The notes beneath the pieces are model-generated. The model did not search any database. It saw only the letters and a list, made by a program, of their open reading frames with translations, and was not told the origin of the DNA. The position numbers were made by a program, and so were the translations under genes. A DNA stretch of 9,968 bases, taken from NCBI GenBank assembly GCA_046302715.1, contig JBKCHQ010000078.1, forward strand, positions 1 to 9,968. The letters run 5' to 3'. The stretch comes from CAMCXT01 sp046302715. Lineage in GTDB: Bacteria; Bacteroidota; Bacteroidia; M30B66. Numbering within the stretch: the first letter of the stretch is position 1; each line of letters opens with the position of its first letter. Positions 1-8,052 of the stretch are shown in pieces.

Positions 1-3000
1 GGTAACACCTGCAATTGCAGCCCCTGCAATTATTCCTGCCCCGGTGGGTCTAAAATTGGTTGCCGTGCTAGTACCTGTTCCGTTTAATATATTTGCTGTT
101 AAGGATGGGTTGATAAATTGACTGACTGCATCTTGTGCAGTTGAGGTTTGCCAGGCAGCAAGTGTAGCATTATCAACTGCATTGTATCTACCCAATACAC
201 CGCCCGTGCCCGATACAAAGTAATTGTTATTGTTAATGGTAAGACCGGTGTTGCCGGGTAAACTAATGGCATAATGCTTAGAGGTACCTGCTGAATTACT
301 TCGAGCATTGAAGAAAATGTTGTTTCTGATGTTTCGAGTGCCTGCATTAACAGTTGTAATAAAAGCAAACGTATTGTTGAGCCCTGCAACAGTGGCTGTA
401 CCACCAACAGTGGCTGTATTGAAATAAAATTGATTAGTTCCCCCTGTTTCGCTTATACCATTGACAATATTGTGGGTGGTGATATTGGCCGTACCGCTTC
501 TTCCTAAATAAACAATGTTATTTGAATAGGTTGCCACTCCACCTGCTGCTTCAATTCCTGTTTGGCTTTGGTTGATGTTAGTTGAATTAAAGTCTCTGAT
601 AAAATTACCATTGATGGTTTGTGTGCCTGCCGATCTTCCCGAATAGTAAAGTCCCACGGCATTGGTAATTGCAGTTGATCCATTCGTGGTTAAGCCATAA
701 ATAATATTCCCTGAAATATCTGTGTTGGCGGCCTCCGTGCTCCCCGATAAATTAAAATCGATGCCCACAACATTGGCAGAAGCTCCACTTGCTGCAAAAT
801 TTTGATTGGATGTGAGGTTAAAAATGGTATTGTTTTGAATTTGAATCGCCCCGCGAACATTGGCCGGTGTAGGATTTTCGAATACAATTCCACGTGCAGG
901 CCCAGCCCCGGGAGCCGTAGCTGCGTAATTCATCCGAAGATTTGCTATGGTATTGTTGGCAATTGTGGTTGATGCGGCAGTGGCTGTACCACCGGTATGC
1001 ACGATACCACGCACCCTTTGTATCTGATTGTTATTCACTGATGCATTGTACAATGTAGACGAGGCAGTAATATTAAAACTATTGGATGCCGTGGTACTGC
1101 CTATGGTATTAAAACGAATAACGTTGTTGCCATCATTAACCCGAATTCCCTCAATCGATGAAACAACGCCAGCTCCGTTGGTTGAACTTGCCGTAATACC
1201 TCCAATTTGATTATACTCAATCGTGGCATTTCCAGAACCCATCCCCTGCACCTGTATCCCAAAAATATTCTGTCCAGTTCCAGTTGGAGTTCTTGCATTT
1301 GTTACTGTAATCGAGTTTCCTGTATTATCTCCAATAATATTGGGTTTGTTTAATGTTCCAATGGTGACCGTTCTTCCTGTTGTTCCGACAGCCTGTCCGC
1401 CAACCACAACAATACCGCCCCACACGGCTAGTTGCGGAGCAGTATTTGTAAAGGGTGCGGTTGTTCCCCACGAAAAATTTTTTATGGTATTGCCCTCTAT
1501 GGTTGCTAAACTTCCTGCAGGAGCACTAGTGGTGCCTTGAACATAAATACCAATAAATCTATACTGCCCGCTTGATGCGGTCGGTGCATTTACCGTCCAG
1601 GTTCCGGTACAACCCGGTCCACTGCCGCCAATAAAATTATCTCTAATAATAAAGTTATTACCATTGCCGGTTAAATTGGTCACACTTGTTGTTGTTAAAC
1701 CATAACCTGATGCAGTGTGGACAAATATTCCATACTGCGTAACAGATTGTGAGGCCGATTGCAACGGAATATCGTAAGGAGCCGATTGATAAATGCTATT
1801 TCCTTCAATCACAGCATCTGAGTTAAAAGCATCAAAATGAATGATTCCCGAATATTTATTCGCACCATTGTAACCATACTCTCTGATTCCGTTGAATTCG
1901 TTATTGCGAATAACGATATTGTTATTAGTACGGGCGATACTATTGCCTCTGCAATAAATGCCGCTTATTGGAGTGAGTGTTGAGGAGTTATTGTTTGCGA
2001 TTAAACAATTGGATATGGTATTGTTGTCGCATCCTGTGGTACCTGCCGTATTGGTATTAATTTCAATGACACCGAGCATACCAAGCGAGCTACCGCCTGC
2101 CCCGTTGGTTGAGGCTCCACCACGTACATTACAAAAGCGAATAGTATTGTTTACAGCATCATTGGTAAGCATGATTGATGCACCAAAATTATTGACGGTT
2201 TCTATCGACAGGTTGCGTGTAGTTCCTGTGCCACCTGCGCGTCCGTCAAAGGTTAAAAAGTCTATACCATTTAAACGAATGGTATTGTCAGCATTGCCAT
2301 TGGTAATTATCAAGTTTGTAGCTCCTGCTGCAGGCCTAATTGTTACTGTATTGCTTGCAGAGGAACCTGCGTTGTTGTTGAAAACAATGGGTGTTGACTC
2401 AATTGAACCATTATACGTAGGTTGTAATTCAAAAATATAGGCTCCCGAAATTGTAAAAAGATTTAAAAATGCTGCAACGGCTTTCAAACTGCAAAATGTT
2501 CCGGTAGGTCCAACAGTATAGGTTCCCGGAGGATAAAAAACAGCCGGTGTTGGTATGGTAATCAATAATCCCGATGCAAATTGTCCGGTACTTCCGTTGG
2601 TAGGGTTGGTGGCTGTAGCCGTAACATACTCCCCATTTAAGGAGCATGAAAAAGAAGCTAAATTAACACTCCAGTTTCCACTAGCATCGGCAGTGGCGCT
2701 TGCAAGATATTGTTTGCCTTTAATGTTTGTTGTGTAATCTCCGTTACAATCGGTGCCTACATACACATCAATAATTGCGTTTGGCGTACTTACTGTTCCC
2801 GATAGAACATTGGTAGTGGTGTTAAATGCAGAAATTGTAGGCGAAGGTTGGTTGTTGTTTGAACCTGTGGATTGTAGACTAATTCCCTTACCTGTGGCAC
2901 ACTGCATAATATGTCCTCGAATGGTATTGCCCTGGGCCTCTGCACTGCGAATACGAACAGCCGAGCCTCCATTTCCATCACAACTAGAACCACTAGTACT

Positions 3001-3990
3001 TTGGTGATAAGAAAGGTCATTGGCCTGACCCGGAAGCACACCGCCTATAATATTGTTATCTGAATTTCCATCGAGCCAAATACCCACACAACTGTAATGT
3101 CCCAAGGTTCCTGTACCTCCAATTCTATTTCCGTAAATAATATTATTGGAGCAGCCACTTGGGCCTGGACTAACTTCATTTGTTGTTCCCAATAAAATTC
3201 CATAGCCCGCTCCTCCGGCAATCAGATTACCCTGCCCTGCAGTACTTCCACCAATGGTATTGCCATCAGCGCCATTATTGAGCCATAAACCTGTTCCTGA
3301 TACGGGCGGGGTGAGTGCAGGTGTACCGTAATATCCAAAAGTACCGGTTACATCGCAGCCTAAATAATTGTTTTGAATAAAGCCGTTATCTGCACTTATA
3401 ACATGTACAATAGTATTCCCGGCTCTGTTAATCACATTTCTTTTGTTCAATGCCCCAATTTTAAAACCGTCTGCATTATCGCCAATTATTCGGATTCCAA
3501 AACTCGTTGATGCTCCACCTATAATTTGAAAGCCATAGACCTCAAACCCGGGCACGTTTTCCACATTAAACACCCAATTACCTGAATTGCTTGTTGCATC
3601 TATAGTTACTCCTGTGGCATTGTTTGTCCAACCTGTGGTGGTGGTGGCATCAATTACCATTGTACGCGTAATATTCGGAAGAGCAGTTGCACTTAGTGTT
3701 ATGGTACTTCCTGCAGCTAACCCCGAAAAGCTAATGGTGTGTGAACCAGCTGTTGCATTTGCTGTTGTGATACAATACCTGAGCGAGCCAGTTGTTCCCG
3801 AACCTGTTCCAGGATCTGCGGTTGAGTTAACAGTATAGTTTACTCCCATAATTTCACCGCCACAACAACAAACCAAACACAAAAGCAATAGGGCTCTTTT
3901 AAGCAAACAACCAGCAATTCCTGATGTTGCTTCAAATACTTTGTGTTTTATTGACGAAGGTATAAACTGTAAAAAAAAGATTGAATTCAT
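1..3990 (-). CDS. Large secreted parallel beta-helix protein, 3' end beyond the window (partial)
   Basis: An uninterrupted frame of 1330 codons runs from ATG at 3990 to base 1 with no stop, so the C-terminus is missing. A long n-region (about 32 residues) precedes a hydrophobic, Cys-rich stretch (about 33-43), a plausible signal peptide ending near residue 44-49. Residues 53-470 form a CSLREA-like beta-helix (GSLRYCI at 68-74; repeated GNTIGG, NNIIGG and GNLIAGG turns) followed by an Ig-like module ending in VTATAT at 456. From about 490 (TYTVGPTGTF) a second, much longer beta-helix begins, rich in Asn, Thr and Gly with recurrent NNTI and NNIIY turns. The edge cuts just after GIIAGAAIAGVT; in related proteins this is usually followed by an Asp-rich DxDGxxR segment. 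Residues 53-470 are paralogous to the neighbour encoded at 4424-6343. The likely role is an exported surface or adhesin-like protein, probably a T9SS cargo; the sorting domain cannot be seen. Carbohydrate binding or lyase activity is possible but no catalytic motif is recognised. Confidence 0.88.
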   Translation of the reverse strand, partial: MNSIFFLQFIPSSIKHKVFEATSGIAGCLLKRALLLLCLVCCCGGEIMGVNYTVNSTADPGTGSGTTGSLRYCITTANATAGSHTISFSGLAAGSTITLSATALPNITRTMVIDATTTTGWTNNATGVTIDATSNSGNWVFNVENVPGFEVYGFQIIGGASTSFGIRIIGDNADGFKIGALNKRNVINRAGNTIVHVISADNGFIQNNYLGCDVTGTFGYYGTPALTPPVSGTGLWLNNGADGNTIGGSTAGQGNLIAGGAGYGILLGTTNEVSPGPSGCSNNIIYGNRIGGTGTLGHYSCVGIWLDGNSDNNIIGGVLPGQANDLSYHQSTSGSSCDGNGGSAVRIRSAEAQGNTIRGHIMQCATGKGISLQSTGSNNNQPSPTISAFNTTTNVLSGTVSTPNAIIDVYVGTDCNGDYTTNIKGKQYLASATADASGNWSVNLASFSCSLNGEYVTATATNPTNGSTGQFASGLLITIPTPAVFYPPGTYTVGPTGTFCSLKAVAAFLNLFTISGAYIFELQPTYNGSIESTPIVFNNNAGSSASNTVTIRPAAGATNLIITNGNADNTIRLNGIDFLTFDGRAGGTGTTRNLSIETVNNFGASIMLTNDAVNNTIRFCNVRGGASTNGAGGSSLGMLGVIEINTNTAGTTGCDNNTISNCLIANNNSSTLTPISGIYCRGNSIARTNNNIVIRNNEFNGIREYGYNGANKYSGIIHFDAFNSDAVIEGNSIYQSAPYDIPLQSASQSVTQYGIFVHTASGYGLTTTSVTNLTGNGNNFIIRDNFIGGSGPGCTGTWTVNAPTASSGQYRFIGIYVQGTTSAPAGSLATIEGNTIKNFSWGTTAPFTNTAPQLAVWGGIVVVGGQAVGTTGRTVTIGTLNKPNIIGDNTGNSITVTNARTPTGTGQNIFGIQVQGMGSGNATIEYNQIGGITASSTNGAGVVSSIEGIRVNDGNNVIRFNTIGSTTASNSFNITASSTLYNASVNNNQIQRVRGIVHTGGTATAASTTIANNTIANLRMNYAATAPGAGPARGIVFENPTPANVRGAIQIQNNTIFNLTSNQNFAASGASANVVGIDFNLSGSTEAANTDISGNIIYGLTTNGSTAITNAVGLYYSGRSAGTQTINGNFIRDFNSTNINQSQTGIEAAGGVATYSNNIVYLGRSGTANITTHNIVNGISETGGTNQFYFNTATVGGTATVAGLNNTFAFITTVNAGTRNIRNNIFFNARSNSAGTSKHYAISLPGNTGLTINNNNYFVSGTGGVLGRYNAVDNATLAAWQTSTAQDAVSQFINPSLTANILNGTGTSTATNFRPTGAGIIAGAAIAGVT

Positions 3991-4140
3991 GATTAGGTTA
4001 ATTTTGGGGAATTCAATTTTAACTCAATATGAAGGATTTGTCTAATTTTTATTATTTAAAAATTACACCTCATAGCCTAATCTATTTCCTGCATTTAATG
4101 ATTTAATTCATTGCTGCATTTAGGAAAAAAGACAAACCGC

Positions 4141-4322
4141 TTAAACCCAGAATATGCATTAGGAAATCTATTCCGAGCCTAAACTACTTCAAATCAGGAT
4201 CCGCCGGGGGCGGAAACATATCTTCTCAAACCGTAGCGCTGCTACGCTTTTCGAATCTAAGTTTCTGATATTTTGTATTTTAAACTCTCATAACGAAGTC
4301 CTAACGCATAATCTGGGTTAAA
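4141..4322. repeat. MITE-like element with imperfect terminal inverted repeats
   Basis: The ends are inverted repeats of 24 bases: 4141-4164 matches the reverse complement of 4299-4322 at 21 of 24 positions. Both arms contain aacccaga and the inner end ttagga. The inside also has structure: a perfect hairpin tccgcc-ggg-ggcgga (4200-4214), a perfect hairpin cgtagc-gct-gctacg (4232-4246), and a pairing gaaac/gtttc (4213-4217 with 4261-4265) enclosing the second hairpin. The GC-rich hairpins stand out from the AT-rich surroundings. No open reading frame of note lies inside and no clear target-site duplication flanks it. It may be a non-autonomous mobile repeat, a REP-like intergenic element or a structured RNA; copy number in the genome would decide. 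I do not recognise a named family. Confidence 0.6.
4228..4250. repeat. Strong hairpin inside the inverted-repeat element
   Basis: The core is a perfect 6-base stem cgtagc/gctacg with a gct loop (4232-4246). Outside a single c/c mismatch it is extended by aaa/ttt (4228-4230 with 4248-4250). Read on the plus strand it ends in a short T run, so it could act as a weak terminator in that direction, although no plus-strand gene ends nearby. It is more likely a structural part of the 4141-4322 element. Confidence 0.5.
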
Positions 4323-4423
4323 CAAAGCAACGCAATCAAGGTAAACACCAACATTCGGGTGCTGCGGTCTTCATTCAGGCAAAACGATGCAAATAAATAA
4401 TGGGCTAAAAATTACACCCGAAG

Positions 4424-6343
4424 CTAAAAATCAGAAGTTTTCAACCATTTACGCGATAATGCCCTGGATGAACTCTGAAGGCTTATGATATAGATTCCGA
4501 GAGGCAGTTCTTGAGTACCTATCTCCACATTATTCTGTTTGCCTTGGCTTAACTCTGTGCGGCCCAGCAATTGGCCCGAAAGTGTGTATAACTCTAACAC
4601 AGTACCCTTTTCGAAGCCGCTGTTGCTTTGGATGCTCATCCCCCCTGTATTCGGGGTAATGATAAAGCTTGATGCCTGAAGCTCGTCAAAGCCCAATTTC
4701 AATACAACCACAGTGGTATCGAGTGTATCAGCTCCGCATTCGTTGCTCACAATTAAGCGCACCGGCCATGTATCTTCGAAAGGAAAGTTATGACTGGGAT
4801 TGGCTTCATTGCTGGTGGCCCCAGCGCCAAAATCCCATAAATAAGTAGAGCCCGACGTTGAAGTATTGGTAAATTCCACAACAAAATTGCTGCTTTGCAT
4901 AAAGGTAAACGAGGCCGTTGGAAAGCCTGTTCCCGAAGCGATGGCCGGAATGGGAAATCCTTCGGAAAATGGGCCTGTACTGCCGTTAACCGGATGCGTT
5001 GCTGTAGCTGTAACATATTGGGTGCTAACCTGGCATGCAACCTGCGAAAGATCAACACTCCAGTTTCCGTTGGCATCTGCAATGGTACTAGCCAAATAGG
5101 CCTTGCTCTTTATTTCATCTGTGAGATTTCCATTGCAATCGCTTCCGAGGTAAACATCAATGGTGGCATTGGGGGTTTCGCTTGTACCTGATACTGTGTT
5201 TGAACCTGCATCAAAATTACTGATTACTGGTGCGGGTTGATCGTTATTGGCTCCAGGCGTTAAAAGTCCGATACCTTTACCAAGTCCACAGGTCATCACA
5301 TTGCCCCGTATGGTATTTCCCTGTGCCTCTGCACCGTGGATGCGTATTACTTGAGAACCATTTCCATCGCCCGAAAAACCATTGGACGAATACGACAGGT
5401 CATTGGCCTGTCCGGCCTCTACCCCGCCAATGATGTTGTTGTCGGAGTTTCCCTCTATCCAAAAAGCGATGTAATAAAACTGAAGTGTTTCTTGGCCTCC
5501 TACCCTATTTCCATAAAAAATATTGTTCGAACAACCACTTATTCCTCCGGGCGATGAATCATAATTAAGTCCCACCAAGATGCCCAAACCCGTTCCGCCT
5601 GCGATAAGGTTTCCTTGTCCAGAAAGCGCTCCTCCAATGGTATTTCCATCTGCGCCATCGGTAAGCCATAAACCACTGCCCGAGTTGGGTGGAAACGTAA
5701 GTGGTTCGCCATAATACCCGAACGTACCGGTAACATCACAGCCTAAATAATTGTTTTGAATGAAACCATTGTCGGCTCCAATTACCTTAATGATGGTATT
5801 GGCTGCTCTATTTATACAGTTTCGTTTGTTTAGGGCACCAATCTTAAAGCCATCTGCATCATCGCCGTTTATTAAAATTCCAAAGCTTGTAGCCAAACCG
5901 CCAATAATTTGCAAGCCATAGATTTCTACGTTTGGCACATTTACAATATGTAAAATCTGATTTGCCGAATTGTTGGTTGCGTCGAGGGTTATGCCTATGG
6001 CATTGGATGTCCAACCGGTGGTGGTGGTAGCATCTATCACCATAGTTCGTGTAATTTCTGGCAGTGGAGTTTGGCCTAAGGTGATGGTACTGCCAACGGA
6101 AAGATTAAAGTTAATGGCATGCGGAATGTTGGGGTCGGCATTGGCACTGGTTAAGGCCTGCCTGAGTGTACCCGGTCCACTGTCGGCAGTGCTTGTTACT
6201 GTAAATACCGTTGCGAAAAGCGATCCATGACCGGCAGCCAACAGGCTAAAGAAGACGATGCATCGCTTTATAAAATAAGAGGATTCGTTTGCAATATCTT
6301 CATTTATAACTCTTTTCACCAATCCATTGTAGAACGTTAGCAT
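4424..6343 (-). CDS. Secreted beta-helix/Ig-like/PKD protein with T9SS C-terminal sorting domain
   Basis: The product has 639 residues if the ATG at 6343 is the start; an in-frame GTG at 6394 would add 17 residues. ATG is preferred because it leaves a shorter n-region before the signal peptide core (CIVFFSLLAAG, about 28-38; cleavage near residue 44). Residues 45-370 are a CSLREA-like beta-helix (GTLRQAL at 58-64, with GNTIGG, NNIIGG and GNTIRG turns). An Ig-like module follows, with VTATAT at 444. A PKD domain spans about 475-552 (YLWDFGAG, W at 503). The last 85 residues are a type A T9SS sorting domain: LYTLSGQLLG, then PLGIYIISL and a basic end, RKWLK. It should cross the inner membrane by Sec, the outer membrane by T9SS, and be released or anchored at the surface with the sorting domain removed. 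The N-terminal 415 residues are paralogous to the product read from 3990. Role is inferred as adhesin-like or polysaccharide-binding; no catalytic residues are recognised. Confidence 0.9.
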   Translation of the reverse strand: MLTFYNGLVKRVINEDIANESSYFIKRCIVFFSLLAAGHGSLFATVFTVTSTADSGPGTLRQALTSANADPNIPHAINFNLSVGSTITLGQTPLPEITRTMVIDATTTTGWTSNAIGITLDATNNSANQILHIVNVPNVEIYGLQIIGGLATSFGILINGDDADGFKIGALNKRNCINRAANTIIKVIGADNGFIQNNYLGCDVTGTFGYYGEPLTFPPNSGSGLWLTDGADGNTIGGALSGQGNLIAGGTGLGILVGLNYDSSPGGISGCSNNIFYGNRVGGQETLQFYYIAFWIEGNSDNNIIGGVEAGQANDLSYSSNGFSGDGNGSQVIRIHGAEAQGNTIRGNVMTCGLGKGIGLLTPGANNDQPAPVISNFDAGSNTVSGTSETPNATIDVYLGSDCNGNLTDEIKSKAYLASTIADANGNWSVDLSQVACQVSTQYVTATATHPVNGSTGPFSEGFPIPAIASGTGFPTASFTFMQSSNFVVEFTNTSTSGSTYLWDFGAGATSNEANPSHNFPFEDTWPVRLIVSNECGADTLDTTVVVLKLGFDELQASSFIITPNTGGMSIQSNSGFEKGTVLELYTLSGQLLGRTELSQGKQNNVEIGTQELPLGIYIISLQSSSRALSRKWLKTSDF

Positions 6344-6512
6344 AGTAGGGAATTTGATACCGTTAGGTTTACAATTTGAGCATGTAAATTTCACTGCAAA
6401 ACCTGCTCACTCTTTATTTTTTTTAACCAATAATTATATCTCATAGCATTGCGAAATTTAATATTAAACTAATGTTTCAATCATTATTTTTAAGTCAAAT
6501 CAAACTGCCGGT
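6344..6512. promoter_or_regulatory. Divergent intergenic region, probable promoters for both directions
   Basis: This gap separates two divergent starts (ATG at 6343 on minus, ATG at 6513 on plus), so promoters for both should lie here. The minus strand shows a Bacteroidota-like pair: ttg (6480-6478), 17 bases, then taaatttc (6460-6453), 7 of 8 positions of TAnnTTTG. This would start transcription near 6446. The -7 candidate overlaps a perfect 12-base palindrome, tttaatattaaa (6457-6468), which could be an operator, though such palindromes are not rare in AT-rich DNA. For the plus strand I see only tagcattg (6444-6451), also 7 of 8 but without a TTG at suitable distance. Neither start has a clear Shine-Dalgarno sequence, as is common in this phylum. 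Confidence 0.3.
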
Positions 6513-8006
6513 ATGAATAAGGTAAAGGTCGACAACCTGCATACACTCATTCAATCGCTAAGTCCCACAGAAAAGCGGTTTTTCAAGCGGTTTTTAAAAG
6601 GGAGGAAGCAGGAACAAAACGATTATTTGCGTTTGTTCGACGAGCTTAACTCCATGCACGAATACAACCGCGAAGTGCTTTTAAAAAAGATTTCGATCTA
6701 CAATTTTCAAGCGCATCTCGAAGTAAAAAAACACTATTTATTTCAACTCATACTCGATTCGCTACGGCAGTTTCGCGATGCCAAATTGTGGCTGCATAAC
6801 GCGCTGGCCGAAATCGACATACTTATCGAAAAGGGCCTCTACACGTATGCTCACAAGCGCATCCGAGGCCTTATAAAACAGGCACAGGTTAACGAAGACT
6901 TTCTTTTTGAAATTCAATTGCTGCAGAAAGAGATTCTACTCGCGCGCTATCAGCCGCAGATTAATACGCCTGCACTTCTTCAAGAACAACACCTTTGTTA
7001 TGCCAAAAGTCAAAACTTGCTGGAATACAAACAACTGCTCAACGAACTGTCGGCCATTTTAAGTCAAAACAGTTTTGTTCGCAACAGCAAGCAAATGCAG
7101 CGCTTCGAACGGTTTGCGAAAAACAAACTTGTTCACAATCCGGCCATGGCGCAATCGCTCAATGCGCAGCTCTGTTACTACAATTTCAATTTTCTGTATC
7201 ACGCATCACTCGGCGAAAACGACAAATGCATTAAAGCTGCAGCCAAAATGCACCGTTTAATTGCTACCCATCCCGAGGCCACAAAAAGCTTTGCCCAAAT
7301 TTATTTGCGTGCGGTTTCGGCCCGTTTCTCAGCATTGATTATTTGCGGTTATAAGAAGCCTGAATTCCAGGCACTTGTAAACGAATTAAAAGCAAATTCG
7401 TTTCGCATTACCGAGCCCGATACGCGCAAAATTGCCCAGGCCATTTTGTACGAATATCAACTCATTGCTCACCTCAGAGAGCAAAACTATGATAAGGCCT
7501 TAAAGCTGGTAAACGATGCCATTGGTTTTGTAAGTGCCAATGAAGTGCTTGCCGACGGCAATGCGATAAAATACCTTAGTTTCGACATTGCCAAAACCTT
7601 TTTCATCACCGGGCGTTATGCCGATGCCAATAAATGGCTGCTCAAATCCAGTTTTGCCGAAAGTAAAAGCAAAGGCACCGATATTTATGCTTTTTCGCGC
7701 ATTCTGTCGCTCCTGTGCGATATATTTCTCAATCACACCGAAAATGTAAAGTACAATGCTGCTTACCTGCGCAAGCAACTGAGTAAAGAAGGTGTCCTTT
7801 TTGAATACGAGGCCTTCCTGCTAAGCCGTATTGCAAACACATTCATTCACTGGAACACTCTCCCGAGAAACGGCAAAATTGGGCTGCTCGAACGATTTAA
7901 AGAGGAACTGAAAATACAGCTAACCTCGAAATGGAAAGCCAATATGGTGCTGTATTTCGATTTCGAATGGTGGGTCGATGCGCAGATTCGACAGCTTTCA
8001 GCATAG
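6513..8006 (+). CDS. Uncharacterised, probably all-helical TPR-like protein
   Basis: This 497-residue protein has no signal peptide and no clear membrane segment, so it is probably cytoplasmic. The N-terminus (LIQSLSPTEKRFFKRFL, residues 11-27, then NDYLRLFDEL near 37-46) resembles the start of a group of Bacteroidota hypothetical proteins of similar size. The rest is rich in Leu, Ala, Lys, Glu and Gln, with long amphipathic helices, few Gly or Pro, and scattered Ala/Tyr/Leu spacing such as YTYAHKRIRGLIKQA and YDKALKLVNDAI. This suggests an alpha-solenoid of degenerate TPR-type repeats, usually a protein-interaction scaffold. No enzymatic, DNA-binding or metal-binding motif is recognised. It is transcribed away from the beta-helix genes and ends 276 bases before lepB. 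The ATG at 6513 is directly followed by the conserved-looking N-terminus, which supports it. The open frame is certain; the function is unknown. Confidence 0.88.
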   Translation: MNKVKVDNLHTLIQSLSPTEKRFFKRFLKGRKQEQNDYLRLFDELNSMHEYNREVLLKKISIYNFQAHLEVKKHYLFQLILDSLRQFRDAKLWLHNALAEIDILIEKGLYTYAHKRIRGLIKQAQVNEDFLFEIQLLQKEILLARYQPQINTPALLQEQHLCYAKSQNLLEYKQLLNELSAILSQNSFVRNSKQMQRFERFAKNKLVHNPAMAQSLNAQLCYYNFNFLYHASLGENDKCIKAAAKMHRLIATHPEATKSFAQIYLRAVSARFSALIICGYKKPEFQALVNELKANSFRITEPDTRKIAQAILYEYQLIAHLREQNYDKALKLVNDAIGFVSANEVLADGNAIKYLSFDIAKTFFITGRYADANKWLLKSSFAESKSKGTDIYAFSRILSLLCDIFLNHTENVKYNAAYLRKQLSKEGVLFEYEAFLLSRIANTFIHWNTLPRNGKIGLLERFKEELKIQLTSKWKANMVLYFDFEWWVDAQIRQLSA

Positions 8007-8043
8007 ACTTATAAATTATTTTCATAGACCTGTAAATTATTTT
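8002..8043 (+). repeat. Two-copy 21-base tandem repeat over the stop codon
   Basis: Units 8002-8022 and 8023-8043 both follow catagacNtNtaaattatttt and match at 19 of 21 positions. The first unit contains the TAG stop (8004-8006) of the helical-protein gene, so the repeat probably arose by local slippage or duplication at the end of the gene. No function is apparent. Confidence 0.7.
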
Positions 8044-8052
8044 TAAAGTTGG

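Larger units (their letters stand above)
3991..4423. other. Intergenic region between two paralogous beta-helix genes
   Basis: This 433-base AT-rich gap has no convincing gene on either strand. It holds the inverted-repeat element at 4141-4322. It also has a near-palindrome AATGA-TTTAAT-TCATT (4097-4112) lying between two copies of ctgcattta (4089-4097 and 4114-4122). A 13-base direct repeat, taaaaattacacc, lies at 4057-4069 and 4406-4418. An 8-base inverted pair, ttcgggtg (4354-4361) and cacccgaa (4415-4422), sits directly after the stop codon of the upstream gene, but its loop is 53 bases, so it is a weak terminator candidate. No good TTG/TAnnTTTG promoter pair was found before the ATG at 3990, so read-through from the upstream gene is possible. 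Confidence 0.6.

Noticed and set aside
387..418. Repeated caacagtggctgta (387-400 and 405-418) with a related string near 977-992, considered as a CRISPR or minisatellite
   Set aside because: Units lie inside the large coding frame, keep the frame, and encode repeated GGTATV turns of the beta-helix; there is no spacer-repeat regularity.
1028..3838. Plus-strand open frames of 60-160 codons (for example 1223-1540, 1958-2440, 3587-3838)
   Set aside because: They are antisense to the continuous minus-strand frame 3990-1, are rich in Val, Pro and Leu as expected from the complement of Asn/Thr/Gly-rich beta-helix codons, and match no family I recognise.
3853..3895. Possible lipoprotein signal in the Cys-rich stretch (LCLVCCCGG) of the large beta-helix protein
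   Set aside because: The residues before the cysteines do not fit a lipobox well, and beta-helix proteins of this kind are usually cleaved by signal peptidase I before T9SS export.
6344..6394. Upstream GTG start for the T9SS cargo gene
   Set aside because: It is possible, but it would give a 43-residue n-region before the signal peptide core; the ATG at 6343 is the better choice.
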